From: Rhizoctonia solani
Lineage: Eukaryota > Basidiomycota > Agaricomycetes > Cantharellales > Ceratobasidiaceae
Length of the DNA stretch: 64,000 nucleotides
Assembly: GCF_016906535.1 (NCBI RefSeq)
Contig: NC_057375.1
Location: forward strand, 2,356,001 to 2,420,000
Direction: 5' to 3'
The notes beneath the pieces were generated by a model, which did no database searches, was not told the DNA's origin, and saw only the letters and a list, made by a program, of their open reading frames with translations. The translations under genes were made by a program, and so were the position numbers. Positions 23,201 to 32,667 of the stretch are shown in pieces; within the stretch, counting starts at the first letter, position 1, and each line of letters opens with the position of its first letter.

Positions 23201-24995
23201 CTCCGTACTATCCGCACCTACCATCCCGTCCGAACTTGCCTTTGCACTGGATGCCCCGCCAACGCCGCAATCAACTACGTCCATTGACGGTACGCTGGCA
23301 GACGAATTCGGCTGCCTCCAGTTATCCGACTACACTCCAACCGAGCCGGATTCCCCCCTGGCGACAACCGGGCATCTGGAACAATCCTGGGCCGCGTTGG
23401 CCGATCCGTCCGACCCAAACGACCACCCCACCGTGGAGGAGGCCCTTGCAGGACCACAGGCAAACGAATGGTCGGAGGCAATGCGGAAGGAGGTCAGCAC
23501 ACTCAAGAGGATGGGTACGTACGAACACGTTGAACCCCCTAAAGATCGTAAACCCATTGGAAACAAATGGGTACTGACACTCAAACGGAACGCCGATGGT
23601 GAACCAGAACGCTACAAGGCGCGATTAGTTGCACAAGGGTTCAGTCAACAACCCGGCATCGATTTTGACAAGACGTTCGCACCTGTCGTACGTCTTGACT
23701 CGATTCGTTCTCTTGTCTCACTCGCTAACAACAACAACTGGGACATTCGTCAGCTCAACGTCAACGCCGCTTACCTACATGCTGAAGTTGACAAAGAACT
23801 ATATATGCGACAAATCCCCTACTTCGAAGATGGTACGAATCGTGTCCTCAAGCTTAAACGTTCTATTTACGGTCTGAAACAAGCCGGACGTATGTGGAAC
23901 AAGCTATACGATACCAAACTCCAATCAATTGGCTACCGCCCCTGTCTCACCGACTTGTGTGTCTACTACCGCCTTGAAGACTACGAGGGTGAGTTATGCG
24001 TATCCATCATTGCTACGCATGTTGACAATTCAATCGTTATCACATCCACAAATACAACCGACTTCGCCATATCCAAATTACTTGGCAAATTCAATATGCG
24101 CGATTTAGGTCCCATACATTACTTTCTAGGTATCGCATTCAAACGCGACCACGAGCGCGGTATCTTATGCCTCAATCAAACCGCTTACATCAACAACTTA
24201 GTTCACTTTGCAGGTCTTAAGGACGCTTTCTCCGCCGATACACCCCTAAGTCCCAGCGTTCAACTCACACGCTTCGATGGTGCTAAGCCGAAGTTTAACT
24301 ATGGAACTTACATTGGTAAGCTCCTATATGCGGCTCTATGCACTCGACCCGACATTGCTTATGCCGTCGCACACTTAGCACAATTTACTACATGCTTCGG
24401 TCCAGCACACGTGACTCAGGTTAAGCGCCTAGTCCGTTACCTCAAGGGGACTTTGACCCTCGGCCTCACCTATCGCCGATCGGCCGAAGGCTTCGGCGAA
24501 ATCGGCTACTCAGATGCCGACTGGGGCAGCAACCTTATTGACCGTAAGTCCATCTCTGGACATGTATTCATGCTCGGCGGCGCAGCCGTTTCTTGGTCAG
24601 CTAAGAAGCAAGCAACTGTTGCTTTGTCAACAATGGAAGCCGAGTATATGGCGTTATCGCACGCATGTACCCAGGCCTTATGGATGCGACAATTCTTTGA
24701 AGAACTGTACCTATACGCTGATGCACCGACCCTTATTCTCTCAGATAATCTCGCTGCACTCACTCTATCCGTCGAATCTCAATTTCATGGACGATCGAAA
24801 CACATCGACATACGACACCATTTCATGCGCGATATTATCGAGAAACGGAAGGTAACTACGTTGTACGTACCGTCCAACGAGAACCTAGCAGACGCCTTCA
24901 CTAAAGCACTCCCGGCACCACAATTCAGGTACCTCATGAGATCAATCATGGGCGAACCGATCGAAGAATCAATCGAAGACGAATTGATTAACTAA
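20214..24995 (+). CDS. Copia Gag-Pol polyprotein
   Basis: 1593 codons, no stop. Gag with LRGTDNYNMWRTQMEDIL near residue 25; CCHC zinc knuckle CNNCGKIGHWAAEC (Cys 270 to Cys 283); aspartic protease WIADSGTTTHI (Asp 354); pre-integrase WHKVLGHIG; integrase triad Asp 571 (VTDVWGP), Asp 634 (RFDNGREF) and Glu 670 (IAERLNRTL), a proper D-35-E; a Ser/Thr/Pro-rich linker at about 810-1080; RT from NKWVLTLKRNADGE; RNase H with YSDADWG, STMEAEYMALS and SDNLAAL; tail NENLADAFTKALP. In RT, motif A reads QLNVNAAYL (Asn 1182) and motif C reads HVDNSIVI (Asp 1271, Asn 1272) where family members have Asp. This RT is probably weak or dead, although protease, integrase and RNase H residues are intact. Confidence 0.96.
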   Translation: MVDTNPSTSTNNGMSGLHRIPPLRGTDNYNMWRTQMEDILTDLDLYGYVNGTITMPSLTTTTTTPSASGSSGKDAQASTSTGTNEEYLKWSKSDRKALVNIRLRVDGNVLTHIQGCTTSADAWNTLATTFQVKGTVGLIDLRRKFFSHRMTDGEDIEEHIQRMRGWFQRINDIKPNSINEADWITTLVASLPDSWDSFTQSVSFQFDMDNKSTLTNEINDLRSRILAEAHRKSIRNTDGKAFFSSNKPLFNRSVRTNSSQRGPDKSKSKCNNCGKIGHWAAECRGPGGGAYKHGQQNRGNQPNRRFNSSNKPRNNNARTHIAVAENSKTNDYAFSTFENLREDFSKSTCTWIADSGTTTHIANDQRLFTDYRKSSDYVTGVAGKEPILGRGTVELWCLIDPEKTERRKITLTNVAHVPSSPANLISLSLITDKGYRVSMDRDQLVIYGPNNELITFGSKLQNRSQGNLWKLNAKTINKVSVNNKHTPTELALVKQTGRTWLDWHKVLGHIGPQALQRIKNTNAVNGMEIVEDNIGLNFECESCIQAKAHTRPFPKESSAKVTEIGELVVTDVWGPARTPSIGRYKYYVSFTDVATCFTRLGFLRHKDETLNEYKSFEALLNTQKDKKIKRVRFDNGREFVNNDWIEHAAQRGTVLETTAPYSAQQNGIAERLNRTLTDKARAMLLESAAPKFLWNEALAYACYLKNRVPTQVHGTFWKTPFEAFWGRKPDVSVLRPWGTKCYVLDQGENQSKLDSKTFTATFVGISDVQGKSWRYYKTGANRILHSRNISFPKDHAAIEDVADNTDWGELVAPPAEGEMTQTDSAAERPTEPTGTGGAHVVSKNKENDSKLPSDKKPIKSELKTEGTTSNSHTQPIQQPVVPKSNTSRSKPAMRTNPSAVTTQLIQAINALTPGSGDGIQTRSRNPNAPAISLARERGGVKISIDDTTPSGQSAPNISNKVTNLAVELEDIFAGSSNTNSSESNDHRTFSLLTDTSSVLSAPTIPSELAFALDAPPTPQSTTSIDGTLADEFGCLQLSDYTPTEPDSPLATTGHLEQSWAALADPSDPNDHPTVEEALAGPQANEWSEAMRKEVSTLKRMGTYEHVEPPKDRKPIGNKWVLTLKRNADGEPERYKARLVAQGFSQQPGIDFDKTFAPVVRLDSIRSLVSLANNNNWDIRQLNVNAAYLHAEVDKELYMRQIPYFEDGTNRVLKLKRSIYGLKQAGRMWNKLYDTKLQSIGYRPCLTDLCVYYRLEDYEGELCVSIIATHVDNSIVITSTNTTDFAISKLLGKFNMRDLGPIHYFLGIAFKRDHERGILCLNQTAYINNLVHFAGLKDAFSADTPLSPSVQLTRFDGAKPKFNYGTYIGKLLYAALCTRPDIAYAVAHLAQFTTCFGPAHVTQVKRLVRYLKGTLTLGLTYRRSAEGFGEIGYSDADWGSNLIDRKSISGHVFMLGGAAVSWSAKKQATVALSTMEAEYMALSHACTQALWMRQFFEELYLYADAPTLILSDNLAALTLSVESQFHGRSKHIDIRHHFMRDIIEKRKVTTLYVPSNENLADAFTKALPAPQFRYLMRSIMGEPIEESIEDELIN

Positions 24996-25114
24996 ATCAA
25001 TCCTCGAATCGAAGTAATAGCTGAATAACTGAACATAAATGAATCGTAATGACTGGTTTTTCTGAATAATCGAAATGTAATGATTTGTCCTAAATGTATC
25101 TACACTTAACTCGT

Positions 25115-25125
25115 TTAAGGGGGAG
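25115..25125 (+). other. Copia polypurine tract
   Basis: TTTAAGGGGGAG ends immediately before the 3' LTR (TGTAGAAA at 25126) and would prime plus-strand DNA synthesis. Confidence 0.85.
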
Positions 25126-25390
25126 TGTAGAAATATCATGTAAATACTAGAGTAATCTAGTATGTTCCATCGCAGTAACCGAGTCAAGTGTCGAGTCATC
25201 GTTATATGCGCAGTACCAGTCGCAGCACTCATTGATATGACTCAGAGGGTTATACGAGGTATATAAGGAGGCCCATTCGGCCCTCTAATCATCACCTCTA
25301 TATTCACTTATCGTGTACTGTCTTTACTTTCTTATTACAACGTTTCTTTCATAGTATAAATACATTCTATTTTATCTAACTCTTTCTACA
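25126..25390 (+). repeat. Copia 3' LTR
   Basis: 265 bp, no difference seen against the 5' LTR, followed by the target duplication AGCTC. Confidence 0.96.
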
Positions 25391-27074
25391 AGCTCAGCTC
25401 CTTAATGAGGGGAGAATATCCTCCACACGTAAGGTAGCCGAAGATAGAGCGAAGATAGCTGCATGGAAGGACTCAGGGCGCAAAGACTTGAAACCAGTCG
25501 AAAACATGAACATCTCATTCACATACACTGGTCTCCAAAAGCTGGGTCTTGACGTGGATAAATCACCGAGTCCTGCAGGATCCGGACTCGATATTCTGAA
25601 GAAGGGCCAATTGGCTGATGCTGCAGACCTAGGGGACCCGTTAGATAACGCCACGAATCTGCCATCGCAGTGGATAGACGAGTTCAAGAATGACCATAAC
25701 CAAATCCATGGAACTCTGCTTATTGCCTGTGAATCTGGGGAGACGGCTGAGAAGTGTAAAGAAAACTTGAAAGATTTGCTTGGAGAGCACATCAAGATTG
25801 TTTATGAATTCCAAGGAGATGTTCGTGCAGATGAGCAAACAAAGGAACGTCATAGTCTCAAGGTTAGCAACATTTAACTCATCCAAACGACGTTTACTGA
25901 AATGGCCTAACACCCCGTCAGGACCATGAGCATTTCGGTTGGTAAGTAAAACAAGATTAACTACAATACACCAGTCCTGCATTAACATCTCGAGCCAGGA
26001 AGGATGGAATATCTAATCCGTGGCTGAAGGACGTATTTTGCAAATGTCGGCGGATTCCTGGACAATCAGCCATAGATCCAGGTATGTCGTTAAACATACG
26101 CCGCTTTTGAATACCTTTTTATTTAGGATTTCCTGTTGGTGTATATAGAGATTATACTTCTCCGGAAAGGCCCCGAGTGGGCAAAGAACGGGAGCTACTT
26201 GGTGTTCAGAAAGCTCGCTCAACTCGTTCCAGAGTTCAAAAGCTTCTTGAAAGAGAATCCCGTTAAATCTTTTGGGGGTCGTACATTGTCACCTGAAGAA
26301 GGAGCCGATCTAAGAGGAGCCCAATTTGTTGGACGTTGGCCAATGGGTTAGCATCTTCAAATTTCAATTATTTTAGTCTTTCAAGCTGCCTCTTAACTCC
26401 ATCCTCATAGGGACCCCGCTGGAGACACCCGACAGTGAGGTTAAGGAGAAGCCTGATGTGGCAAGCGATCCGATGAGAAACAACGACTTCCTATTTAAAG
26501 CCCAGGATCAATCTAAATGCCCGTTCTCGGCTCATATACGCAAGATGAACCCGCGCGAAGATGAAGACGCCATGAAGCACAATGGCTTTGGAAAAAATTT
26601 TCTGGTCAGGCAAGGAATTGCCTATGGGAAAGGTAAGAGCCATGCGCTGTGAGAATGTGTTTTAACTCGTCATCAATCCAGAGGTCACGGACAAGGAGAA
26701 CCTGACCGGAATAACGGAGCTAGATCGCGGCTTGGCCTTTGTGTCTTATCAGTCTAATATCCATGAAGGTTTCAGGTTCCAACAGACGAGTAAGCCAGTT
26801 GATATCATTAACATCCCACGTTGCTTACGCCCAACGATTAATGGCAGTGTGGGCAAATAATGCCCACTTTCCAATGACGGCAGGGGTTGAAACAGGGCTT
26901 GATCCTTTGATCGGACAACTTACACCAACAAGAGCCCTCGCGAAAACGTTCTCAACAAAAGCTCCAAACAAGGATTCCATTGGTCTAAAGCAATTCGTGA
27001 AGCCACTAGGAGGTGTATATTGCTTCGTGCCATCGATAACGACTCTGAAACAAATTGCTGGAATGAAGAAGTAA

Positions 27075-28203
27075 TGCGGTATGAAACCTCGCCGATTTGG
27101 CGTGAAGTTGCCCACATGGTCTCAACGCCTCGGGTTACTGTAGACGCGCAGTTGAATGTAAACCAATCATTTGATTTTCAAGTTCCTATTGAAGCCCGAA
27201 GGTATCACTTAGAAGTATGTATGTGAAGGCCATCATAATGGCGCATGTAAGCCCAAGCCTCGGAGTGCGATGGACGTTTTGCGACGAAGCCTGCGGACAC
27301 GCAAAACAGCCATTTAGCCGGAGTTTGGGCTCGTGCATCTCCGCAGGCTCCGATCCACAGCCCCTAATACAACTGGCATTATACCAGTATTAGCAGGTGC
27401 AGGACGCTGGGATGTCATAGCATATTCTTACGGGCTCCTACCATACTTCACGCCCCAAACGCACTCGATGGGCCAAGGATAAAATAAAGGATAACTAGTG
27501 AGGTGTACCAGATTATTTTTTTCCCCTAAAGGTGTGCGAAGAGTAGATGTAATATGACACGATTATGACCTAACTGCGAGGTAGAAGTGGTTGTCGATTA
27601 TAACTTAATCTTTCAATCTTTCAATCTTTCAATCTTTCAATCGTAACCTTGAAGGTCTAGAAGTCCTTGTGTGTGAATATTAATATGCTCTTCATTGCAT
27701 GTGTTCGGTCCTCGGATCCGTTATTCAGAAATTATTCATACCATTTTGAGGAGCTATAATTAACAAGAGCTCCCGGAGTGGGAGTTGGCGCGCCATGGCT
27801 CTTCACATATCGATATTAGTCTACTTATGCCCTAAAGCATCCATGAGCCAAAACCTTTCTGGGGCTTTTCTGAGGCTGCGACTCTCACAGACTCGCGCAA
27901 TGACATCTATTCGGTCATCACTATTGTCCTTGATCTTGAAGCAGGGGGTACACGGGGGTATGCTCCCCCGTCGCATGCATATAGCACGTGCCCACATACG
28001 CTGAGACTCATCCCTTCCACCTCTACGCATCCACGTCTACATACTTTGACGCTATGGTATTTGATAGTATTGGAATGGGTAATCCCACCAGGTGCAGTTA
28101 ATTGGGCGCGCTGTTTAACGCTCGCCAAAGCAGGTACTACATGAGTGGTATGCATAACAACGGCGGATCCGGACTAACTCCTACTGCAATTATCCCAACA
28201 TAT
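27075..28203. other. Intergenic, no supported gene
   Basis: About 1.1 kb between convergent genes (DyP on plus, RTA1 on minus). It contains a short inverted repeat pair GCCTGCGGA / TCCGCAGGC (about 27290 and 27345) and an 8-bp microsatellite at 27611-27642. Confidence 0.45.
27611..27642. repeat. Microsatellite (TTTCAATC)4
   Basis: Four exact copies of the 8-mer TTTCAATC, preceded by a partial AATC. Confidence 0.95.
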
Positions 28204-29636
28204 TTAAGCCTTAGGGTACGAAGAGCTTAACTCCAAAACCGACTCGGAAGCAGAGATCTCCGGGTTAGTTAAATATACAGGAGGCCACGTGCACACGAAA
28301 GCGCTAACGTGATTTCAGTACTTCCACGCATGCAAGTATGTGAGACACTCACATAGTACTAATCCAGAGTGGAAAGCAGTCCAGCACATAAAAGTAGGAT
28401 TCAGTTGTAGCCAGAGGTCCATGCATACCTTCCCCGGCTTCAAAAGTACGATAGACAGTTCGAATCTAAATTGCGTGTTAGAAAGATATTCTTAAGAATG
28501 TATGTCATAAGATGTGCGTGTAGCTTACCGAAATTCCTATACAACTGATGGTAATGGAGATCGCAAGGGCAGTCCAATGACGTAGCGGATTCCTGCGGCG
28601 GGACTCCCATTGTGGGCGACGCCAGGCACGCATACGATGAATGAAAATCCCAAACACGATAAGGTAGCTAATAAATGAGATACATTGAAGTATCATTCCA
28701 ATCAAAAACATCTATGCAGGTGTAAATGGTGAACATAAGTCTGGGTTAAGTACGAGCAATACAATGCGCATATAAGATTATATTGCACCTTGGATCCAAT
28801 ATTCCGCATACTTTCTGAGTCAGATATTCCCATAGAGCCCCCTCCTGCTTGAATCAATAGAGTCACTATTCAAGGCAACTGCTATCAGTGTATTGGCAAA
28901 AGCTTTAGTGTGATGGGCCTACTTATGTCAGAGGCCTGGATGTGCTCTAGTTAGAGCCTACACTAGCCTTGAAATAGTTCAAGACTCACAACATAAACCT
29001 TGGTTATTAAGGAGGGTTTGATTAAAAGTAGGTCATTTGCATTTAAGCACATCGCCAATCTACCGAGAAGCATATACACCTATCCCAATGCGTCTATCAG
29101 CTAGCCGGGGGCAATTTACAAAGAAAGTACCGTTGCAATCAATCCACATGGCGATAAAACAATCAACATGTGCATAGCAATGAACTTGGATATGTTGTGG
29201 GGATCTTTTGCGAAAACTGGTGATTAGATAACGTTGTTAATAAAGACCATTACGAGAGTCACTGGAAGAACTACAGACCGGTGCGAAAATATAATCCAAG
29301 CGCGTACAAGGCTCCGCTAATCATCAAGGTTAACATGTAGCGAGCTCGATATTTGAAAGACCACGCAATTGATGCTAGAACGACTAGGAAATATGCGACG
29401 GAAGCTGTCCAGGCCAACTCCTTACTGGGTATATACCTCAGAGCTATATAACGAAATTGAGAAAATCAATATAAGCCTCCTTTAATAGGCAAACGTGACG
29501 TACGATTACGAGGATCGTTCTTTGCATCCGTGAAAGGGTCAATCTTTTGTGGGGTTGTCGTTACACTGGTACTAGCAGCATGCACAGCAGGCAGTAGATA
29601 GAACGAGAGTAATGCAAGGGAAAGTGAAGTGGACAT
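28204..29636 (-). CDS. RTA1-like membrane protein
   Basis: Seven-helix RTA1-family protein of the plasma membrane; yeast relatives (RTA1, RSB1) affect resistance to toxic lipids and aminocholesterol, with a lipid-export role proposed. Start ATG at 29636 with a signal-like leader (SLSLALLSFYLLPAVHAAS), then DPFTDAKNDPRN. Exon 1 is 29636-29504. Exon 2 (29443-29279) reads PLRYIPSKELAWTASVAYF and ISGALYALGLYFRT. Later exons read FAKDPHNISKFIAMHMLIVL (about 29180), MFLIGMILQCISFISYLIVF (28711 on), then LATTESYFYVLDCFPLW (about 28400) and a last exon FVCTWPPVYLTNPEISAS ending at the stop at 28204. This covers the usual N-terminus, helices and the ESYFYVLD signature. The middle exons at about 28800-29050 were not resolved base by base. 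Confidence 0.85.
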
Positions 29637-29895
29637 CGGGAGGAAGACAAATCAAGCTCTTTGAAGAATTCACTGATCATAGGCCGCCAATAATATATAA
29701 TGGCGAGTGTGGCAGTGAAACCGAACTTCCCGCGCCAGGCGCGCCGTCTCCAGGAACAGGCGCGCTCCCGCGCTATTCGAGGTTATTTGATAAAATTGGG
29801 ATGGCTGGAAATAGGGTAGATATATATATGTAACAAATTGTTTAATTGAATCATGGTGGTATGATAGCTAGAATTCTGCAGAAACATGACCCAGC
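29637..29895. other. Intergenic
   Basis: Short spacer between the RTA1-like start and the 3' end of the first F-box-like gene; presumably the RTA1 promoter. GGCGCGCC at about 29738 is part of a GC-rich patch. Confidence 0.4.
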
Positions 29896-30994
29896 TTACT
29901 CGAGGAGCTTCCCGAAAAGGGTGACTTCCTTCAAGGTAGAACAGAGATTGGTCCAGCGTGGAAGCAAAGCGATCTCGTGTGCGATGCGATGAAACTCCAC
30001 AGTTAAAGGACAAGGGCAATCCCGAGCTGATACCTCGAACCTTTCAAGCCCGTCAAGCTGGCCTATCTTCATTAATTGTAAGCACTCCTGGACATGGGGA
30101 TGTACCTGAATACATGAACATTGAGCGAATAAAAAATCACTATATTAAATGAGAGCGTACCGCTCGATGATCAGCTGATGTCTTTTCGGGAAAGACCAAT
30201 GTGATCGACAATGCATGCGGAAATACTTGGTTTTCGTTCAAAGATTCGATTAGATGATTGACCACTGCGCCAAGAAGGAATGGCGCGCAAGAAATACAAG
30301 CGCTAAGGGAAGCTATCGGAGTCGATGACTGAGACAAGACAGCACCAAACGTTTGAAAATGAGGGACGTTAAGAATAGCGGATCCCATGCTAATAGTTTT
30401 AAGTGGGCGACCAGGGACAAGGGCATTTAGGGTGTCATAGTTTGCAGAGAGAGATTCAAGGTTAGGTAACAACTTCTCGTCAGGATTTCGAATCAGCGTT
30501 CCCACATTGATTTTACCTCGAACATCCCCAATTACAACTAATTCTTTAATCATTGATTGCTCCAGCAGAAAGCGTTTAAATCCAGCTTGAGCTACCAAGG
30601 GGCATGAGAGTCTACGAAGCGAATGACTTGGATGAGCATCGCGGAAGATGGCCTTGATGATTTTGCCTGGGAGCCCGAGTGTAAGATCGACGAGAGCGTT
30701 CATAAGGCCAAGAGCCTGTTTGATATGTGGGACAAGTGCATTAAGGGCTTTAATGAGAGTTTTCTTAGGAAGGAAAGCAACTGTTTGTGGATAGCTCCGG
30801 AGTCCAGTCCTTCCATTGATGATAGCATTGCAAAAACTCTCTATGGACTTGCGATCCCTCAGAGTAACGTAGCGGTATAGTGCTGGAGCAATGACGCCAC
30901 AAGTGGCCTTGCTTAGGAGAGAGAGCGTACATAGTTGGTTGAGCTGACAGTGTTCGGTAATGCAAAGTACTATGTCTGTTGGCAGAGGAGACAT
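29896..30994 (-). CDS. F-box-like protein, sister A
   Basis: Two exons, 30994-30161 and 30105-29896, phase-0 intron of 55 nt, 347 residues. The N-terminus MSPLPTDIVLCITEHC plus LCTLSLLSKATCGVIAPALY has the spacing of a degenerate F-box; the rest (LPNLESLSANYDTLNAL, RPLKTISMGSAIL) looks like irregular leucine-rich repeats. By analogy it would link substrates to an SCF ubiquitin ligase through Skp1, but binding cannot be shown from sequence. It has the same length, fold pattern and intron position as the gene at 31568-32667, so the two are tandem duplicates of some age. Start chosen at the only ATG ahead of the F-box. Confidence 0.75.
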
Positions 30995-31567
30995 GTCACA
31001 GCAATGAAAGTGCTGGATAGGTGACGATGGAGGTGACGGTTACGTTTCCTGGTTTCGGTCAACCGCTGGGCGCCTTTAAGTACCCTGTCACGCCCGGGCG
31101 TTTTGGTTCTCAATCAGACCAATCTGCAGAGAACGCGAGGTGCACAGAATCTCATGCTTCGGTCCACTATATTTGTACTATTGAGAGGATATAGTATATC
31201 AGATCGAAACTATCTGAACTACGTATACTGCGAATGTATATGAATGTCAACGTTACCATTTGGAGGCTGATAGGCGCAAGTCCTGGCCTTGGATAAGGTA
31301 GGACTATGGTAAGGTTCAGTGGCATTTAGTATGAATAATGAAGTCAAATACTTCTTACGAGCGCATTCGTCTCTTCTGGATGCAATTTGTATCTTCTGTC
31401 ATGCAACTGGTGCCCAGGAGTAACGTTAATGGTACTCACGGACACCATATGCATACGCTTTGGGGTCAAGCGTAACAACCAATTACCCGATGGATTCCAG
31501 CCCTATTTACATACATAGATATTATCAATCTCTATAAAGCAGCACAATTATAAAGCCGAGTAAGAAT
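30995..31567. other. Intergenic between F-box-like sisters
   Basis: 573 bp. Holds the promoter of sister A and the 3' end of sister B. No other gene seen. Confidence 0.5.
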
Positions 31568-32667
31568 CTACCACGAATGATTTACGCCAAAGATTGACAA
31601 CGACTCGAGTGCTGGAGACGATTGCTTCCAGACCCCAAAGTGACTGAGTTCAGCCACAGAGCGACAAAATTCAGGAGGAACATCGTTCACGCAGCGTTCG
31701 TGCTCAAGACTGAACGATTTGATCCGATAGAACTGGGCAACTGCGGTTCTGATTTCTGAGAAACCCTCAAATGTAGACCTTCGTTGCTGAGCCATATAGG
31801 TCAACTTTAGGTCCGGCATCCAGAAGCACATACACTAACCTTGAGCCTCGCATAAATTGAGTTATGCTTTGAGACAAAATCTAGGGGAAAGGACAAAGTG
31901 ATGGACAAATGTTCAATGCTGCTTGAAACGCCTTCCAGGCTCTGAAGGAATGCTTGTACAACGCCCAACATAGAGCTCCGCGGTCGAACCAAGACGACAT
32001 CTACGCTCATAATAGGAACTGCAGAGCGTGTCAGGAGATCCCCAAACGCCTCGAATTCCGTTGTCAACAGCTTGGTACATGCGATTCGGCTTAGTGGACG
32101 TGAAGGGATAAGATAGGTCAATGCCTGAAAGTTGCAGGATAAAGCGTGAAGCTCGGGGAATGCGTCGGGGTGGATTCGTTGGAGTAAAAGGCCGCGGGCA
32201 GCAGGGAGAACGTTGAATTCTTTAAGTCGCTTCTGGCTATTCAAAAAATCGGCAAATCCAGCGCTTGCGTGCAAAGGGGCTGTCAAACTTCGAAGCGTAA
32301 ATGTGTACTTCGACCCTTTGAAGATCGTCATAAAGTTGCTTGCTGTTACTGAAAGGGTCAAGTCGGCCAAATTGGCAGTCAGTTCTAGTGCAGCACGGAT
32401 TGAGTTGGCTAAAGGCGTGTCGATCTCCTTCATGTGGCTCATAGGGGTACATATGGTAAGGGATTTCGGAAAAGCGCGTAGTTCGGGTCGCCCTTCGACC
32501 ATAGTCCTACAGAAAAGGCCTGTGGATTTGGTGTGTTCAAGATAGACATCTTTATAGAGAAGGTGAATTATAGCCCGGTGAAAATACTTGTCCAGTAAAC
32601 ATAGTGAAACGAGATCGTCAAAGGAACAATAGTCGACGATAGAATAAATAAGATCTAGGGGTAACAT
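31568..32667 (-). CDS. F-box-like protein, sister B
   Basis: Two exons, 32667-31840 and 31786-31568, phase-0 intron of 53 nt (GTTAGT...CAG), 348 residues. Begins MLPLDLIYSIVDYCSFDDLV, a better F-box match than sister A, followed by LCLLDKYFHRAIIHLLYKDV. The remainder is leucine-rich-repeat-like (FPELHALSCNFQALTYLIPS, RPLSRIACTKL). In exon 2 FYRIKSFSLEHERC and SPALESLSIFG continue the pattern. Corresponding segments in sister A (NLESLSANYDTLNALVPGRP) align directly, confirming paralogy. Confidence 0.78.

Larger units (their letters stand above)
19868..25390 (+). mobile_element. Complete Ty1/copia LTR retrotransposon
   Basis: 5523 bp, two 265-bp LTRs (19868-20132 and 25126-25390) that I cannot distinguish, one uninterrupted gag-pol ORF, a primer-binding site touching the 5' LTR and a purine tract touching the 3' LTR. 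Target duplication AGCTC at 19863-19867 and 25391-25395. Inserted in exon 3 of the DyP gene in the same orientation. Domain order protease, integrase, RT, RNase H makes it Ty1/copia. Identical LTRs indicate a recent insertion. Confidence 0.97.
19555..27074 (+). pseudogene. DyP-type peroxidase gene split by a copia element
   Basis: Dye-decolourising haem peroxidase. Exons: 19555-19664, 19726-19781, 19844-19867 + 25396-25862 (one exon, split by the transposon), 25922-25941, 25999-26081, 26149-26346, 26411-26632, 26682-26789, 26848-27074. Without the insertion these sum to 1515 nt, 504 codons plus stop, the usual DyP length. Diagnostic features: DVQGDIL near residue 35, HFCFFTITDS, the GWKDG motif with the distal Asp at about 228, CPFSAHIRKMNPR with the probable haem-ligating His 361, VRQGIAYG with the probable distal Arg 386, RGLAFVSYQS, and a C-terminal GGVYCFVPSI. 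Spacing of D, H and R fits known DyPs. No frameshift or stop is seen elsewhere, so only the insertion disables it: translation into the LTR stops after two codons. I see no signal peptide. Confidence 0.92.
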
